A DNA stretch of 7,726 bases from an uncultured Collinsella sp. (GTDB lineage Bacteria > Actinomycetota > Coriobacteriia > Coriobacteriales > Coriobacteriaceae), in assembly GCA_900549085.1 (NCBI GenBank), contig URMO01000085.1, positions 1 through 7,726 of the forward strand, in the 5' to 3' direction. Both the position numbers and the translations under genes were made by a program. This document shows positions 5,436 to 7,726 of the stretch, in pieces. The notes under the pieces were generated by a model. It was not told the DNA's origin and did not search any database. It saw only the letters and a list, made by a program, of their open reading frames with translations. Every line of letters begins with the position of its first letter. Positions within the stretch are counted from its first letter, which is position 1.

Positions 5436-6074
5436 CTAGACCGAAAAGACGATCTTACGGCAGTTCCAGAAGTACTGGGCACCCGAGACAATGGTCAAAA
5501 TCACGGCGATGACGTACAGGAAGCGCGACACCGAATAGACACCGAGCAGCAGCGACACCGGCCCCAGCTGAAGACCGGCCATCGCAAAGACGCACAGATA
5601 GCCGCAGATAGAGACCATCGTGGTCGCCGTCTTATACTTGCCGAGTTTATCGGCGGCAACGACCACACCGGCAGCACTTGCGACCATACGAAGGGCGCTC
5701 ACCAACAGCTCACGGAACAGGATAATGAACACGGACCACACGGTCACCGCGCCAAAATCCAGGAACAGCAGCAGGGCCGAGAACACCAGCAGCTTGTCGG
5801 CGATGGGGTCCAAGAACTTGCCGAAATCGGTGATCTCGTTGCGCGAGCGCGCCAGATAGCCGTCGACCTTATCGGTGCACGACAGGATCACATACAAAAT
5901 GAAGGCAGCGGCGGCGAGCGGGCCGTCGAAGGTGCTCCAGTCCGTACCGGCAACGCTCGCGTGAGACAGGGCCGAGACGATCATGAACACCGGGATAAAG
6001 ACGATGCGAACGCACGTCACGATGTTGGCGGGCGTCCAAACACTCGTCAGTTCCTTATTGCTCTCGTTTGCCAC
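5436..6074 (-). CDS. pgsA: CDP-diacylglycerol--glycerol-3-phosphate 3-phosphatidyltransferase
   Basis: This integral membrane enzyme makes phosphatidylglycerol phosphate from CDP-diacylglycerol and glycerol-3-phosphate, the committed step to phosphatidylglycerol and cardiolipin. The CDP-alcohol phosphotransferase signature is complete: D68xxD71G72xxA75R76, eight residues, then G85xxxD89xxxD93. These aspartates bind the metal and substrate. Hydrophobic segments at about 17-36, 52-66, 94-112, 113-130, 150-170 and 174-198 give about six membrane helices, and 212 aa is usual for PgsA. The N-terminal WTPANIVTCVRI resembles the common NxLTxxR start of the family. The start is GTG at 6074, supported by AGGAG at 6081-6085 six bases upstream, which overlaps the rimO stop codon. 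A related phosphatidylinositol-type enzyme is the main alternative, but the context next to cinA and recA is that of pgsA. Confidence 0.93.
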   Translation of the reverse strand: MANESNKELTSVWTPANIVTCVRIVFIPVFMIVSALSHASVAGTDWSTFDGPLAAAAFILYVILSCTDKVDGYLARSRNEITDFGKFLDPIADKLLVFSALLLFLDFGAVTVWSVFIILFRELLVSALRMVASAAGVVVAADKLGKYKTATTMVSICGYLCVFAMAGLQLGPVSLLLGVYSVSRFLYVIAVILTIVSGAQYFWNCRKIVFSV

Positions 6075-6080
6075 GACACT

Positions 6081-6085
6081 CTCCT
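6081..6085 (-). promoter_or_regulatory. Ribosome binding site of pgsA within the rimO stop codon
   Basis: AGGAG with a 6-base spacer before the GTG start at 6074. Its first two bases are part of the rimO TAG stop, so rimO and pgsA translation are physically linked. Confidence 0.8.
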
Positions 6086-7433
6086 ACTCCACAACATGAC
6101 CGATAAGCTCATAGCAGAAGCTATCGGTAAACTCGACAGTCAGAATATCGCCCACGGACGCCTCGCTGGCATCCAGATGCACCGCGCCATCGGAATCGGG
6201 CGCCTGGAACCAGGCGTGACCGATCAGCTCGGCGCCGTCCTCGGTCTCCTCGATGCCATCGACGATCACCTGGGCGCGCTCGCCCACATGGGCCGCCGTG
6301 GCGGCAAAACCGAGCGACTCGGCCAGATCCATGGCCTCCTGGGCGCGCTCGAGCTTGACCTCCTCATCGACCTGGCCCTCCATCTTGGCGGCCAGGCTGC
6401 CCTCCTCACGAGAGTAGGCAAAGACGCTCGTGTAGTCAAAGCCGACGGTGTCCATAAAGTCGATAAGATCGCGGAACTCGTCGTCGGTCTCGGTCGGGAA
6501 CCCAACCATGGCCGTGGAGCGAATCACGATGCCGGGGATGCGCTCGCGAAGGTCGCGGAACAGATCCTCGAGCTCCTGGCGCGAACCGGAGCGACGCATA
6601 GCCTTAAGGATGCGCGCATCGCAGTGCTGTACGGGGATATCGATATAGGGCAGCACCTCGGGCGTATTGCGAATCGTCTCGATAAGCTCGTCGGTCATGC
6701 CCTCGGGCTGCAGATAGAGCACGCGGACCCAGACGTTATGCGGGCGCACAGCCTCGGCGACGGCACGCAGCAGCTGCGCCAGATTGCGCGGCGAGCCCTT
6801 GGCGACGTCCTCGTCGGCAAAGTCGGTACCCCAGATGCCCGTGTCCTGGCCGATCAGCACGATCTCGCGCACACCGCCGGCAACCAGGTCGCGCACCTCG
6901 GAGATAATGCTCTCGGCATTACGCGAATGATAGCGGCCGCGGATGTAGGGGATCATGCAGAAGCTGCAAAAACGGTTGCAGCCATCGGAAATCTTGACGT
7001 AGGCAACGGCACCCTCGACGGTACGCTTGACCTGCGGGATATAGGCTGCGATCTCACGCTCGACACCCAGCACGCCATCGATGACCGCCACGATGCCGTC
7101 CTCCTCGTCGGCCTTCACAAAGGCCGCGACCTCGGGGAGCTCATCGGGCAGGTCATCGCCGTAACGAGACGGCACGCAACCGCACATGACGATGGGGCAG
7201 GCGCGAACGCCGTCCTGCACCTCGTTAGCGAGCTCGAGCGTGGTCTCGATGCTCTCGGACGTCGCCGAGGCGAGAAACGAGCACGTGTTGACGATGGCGA
7301 TATCGGCATCCTGCGGATCGAATGCTTCCTCGTAGCCCGCAGCGGACAGCAGCGCACGCATGCGGTCGGTATCGACCTCGTTCTTGGCGCAGCCAAGCGT
7401 GATATAGAGTACAGAACCCAACGGAGTATCCAT
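6084..7433 (-). CDS. rimO: Ribosomal protein S12 methylthiotransferase RimO
   Basis: RimO is a radical-SAM enzyme that adds a methylthio group to a conserved aspartate of ribosomal protein S12. The N-terminal domain holds LGCAKN (C15), NTCSF (C51) and the CGC motif (C86), which ligate one Fe-S cluster. The radical-SAM motif GCNRFCSFC (C152, C156, C159) ligates the catalytic cluster. LYLQPEGM (239-246), YIDIPVQHCD (263-272) and AMVGFPTET (308-316) are further family landmarks. A C-terminal TRAM domain covers about 382-449. The length of 449 aa is normal. The tRNA enzyme MiaB is the close paralogue, but LGCAKNxVD and the neighbourhood with pgsA fit RimO. The ATG at 7433 is used; its best Shine-Dalgarno, AAAGGA, is about 12 bases away, longer than ideal. 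It lies 26 bases after yajQ and nine before pgsA. Confidence 0.95.
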   Translation of the reverse strand: MDTPLGSVLYITLGCAKNEVDTDRMRALLSAAGYEEAFDPQDADIAIVNTCSFLASATSESIETTLELANEVQDGVRACPIVMCGCVPSRYGDDLPDELPEVAAFVKADEEDGIVAVIDGVLGVEREIAAYIPQVKRTVEGAVAYVKISDGCNRFCSFCMIPYIRGRYHSRNAESIISEVRDLVAGGVREIVLIGQDTGIWGTDFADEDVAKGSPRNLAQLLRAVAEAVRPHNVWVRVLYLQPEGMTDELIETIRNTPEVLPYIDIPVQHCDARILKAMRRSGSRQELEDLFRDLRERIPGIVIRSTAMVGFPTETDDEFRDLIDFMDTVGFDYTSVFAYSREEGSLAAKMEGQVDEEVKLERAQEAMDLAESLGFAATAAHVGERAQVIVDGIEETEDGAELIGHAWFQAPDSDGAVHLDASEASVGDILTVEFTDSFCYELIGHVVE

Positions 7434-7459
7434 GTTGGAGAGCGGTCCTTTCGAAAGAA

Positions 7460-7726
7460 TTAGCGGTAGTTGGTAAACTGCAGCGGCTGACCGTAGTCCT
7501 GGTCGCGCAGGAACTGAATCACTGTCTGCAGCGCGTCCTTCGAGGCCGAGGTAACGCGCAGCTTATCGGCCTCGATGGTCACCTTGACCTTGAGCTTTTG
7601 ATCCTTGATGTCCTTATTGATCTTCTTGGCGGTCGCCTGGTCAATGCCCTCGACGATATGGCCGAGCACGCGCACGGTACCGCCCGAAGCCGCCTGCGGC
7701 GCGTCCCAAGAGACAGCCTTGAGGTC
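7460..7726 (-). CDS. yajQ: YajQ family (UPF0234/DUF520) nucleotide-binding protein, C-terminal part
   Basis: The frame is open to the right edge, giving the last 88 residues of a protein usually about 160 aa long. KKINKDIKDQKLKVKVTIEA, then DKLRVTSASKDALQTVIQFL, and the terminal GQPLQFTNYR match the second domain of YajQ, whose C-terminus in E. coli is GQPFQFKNFRD. YajQ proteins have two ferredoxin-like domains and bind nucleotides. Some homologues bind cyclic-di-GMP and act as transcriptional cofactors, and others bind RNA or tRNA; which applies here cannot be told. The start codon and N-terminal half lie outside the window. It is probably the upstream partner of rimO, which starts 26 bases after its TAA. 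Confidence 0.92.
   Translation of the reverse strand, partial: DLKAVSWDAPQAASGGTVRVLGHIVEGIDQATAKKINKDIKDQKLKVKVTIEADKLRVTSASKDALQTVIQFLRDQDYGQPLQFTNYR

Noticed and set aside
7450..7459. The palindrome CTTTCGAAAG in the yajQ-rimO gap.
   Set aside because: It is short, AT-rich at its ends and overlaps the probable rimO ribosome binding site. Nothing marks it as an operator or terminator.
4947..7463. An 838-codon open reading frame on the plus strand, opposite rimO, pgsA and cinA.
   Set aside because: It is exactly codon-aligned with the three real genes, whose conserved motifs are unmistakable. Its openness follows from the absence of TTA, CTA and TCA codons on the sense strand. Its translation is rich in His, Asp and Arg and shows no domain I recognise.

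Overview
The window is a chromosomal housekeeping block from a moderately high-GC Gram-positive bacterium, and every gene lies on the minus strand. Three things suggest an actinobacterium, most likely of the Coriobacteriia (Collinsella-like): the order yajQ-rimO-pgsA-cinA-recA-recX-rny, an RNase Y rather than only RNase E-type enzymes, and a Cheo-type LexA box at recA. The taxon is an inference from gene order and composition, not a database result. There is no sign of a phage, insertion sequence, CRISPR array, tRNA or rRNA.

In transcription order (right to left), the window opens with the 3' end of yajQ (nucleotide-binding UPF0234 protein). It is followed by rimO (ribosomal protein S12 methylthiotransferase), pgsA (phosphatidylglycerophosphate synthase) and a stand-alone CinA C-terminal domain protein (PncC-type NMN amidase). 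These are packed 6 to 26 bases apart and read as one operon, closed by a 10-bp GC-rich hairpin at 4862-4885. The next transcription unit, recA-recX, starts from a strong sigma-A-type promoter whose 17-bp spacer contains a perfect LexA box (CGAAC-N4-GTTCG). Just upstream of that promoter are six CCAAA-like repeats spaced about one helical turn apart.

After recX come a short hairpin with a U-rich tail and, overlapping it, a good promoter for rny (RNase Y). The rny message would carry an approximately 160-nt leader containing two further hairpins. One base after the rny stop begins an unrecognised protein that runs off the left edge. It has a clear GHKL ATPase domain and, just before the edge, what looks like a Walker A P-loop, so it may be a two-ATPase fusion.

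Most of the window is ordinary conserved core. The points worth a second look are the GHKL/P-loop protein, the helically phased repeats at recA, and the structured rny leader with its overlapping terminator and promoter. Start codons for recA and rny were moved inward to ATGs with good Shine-Dalgarno spacing. The very long open frames on the plus strand are explained as codon-register shadows of the real genes.
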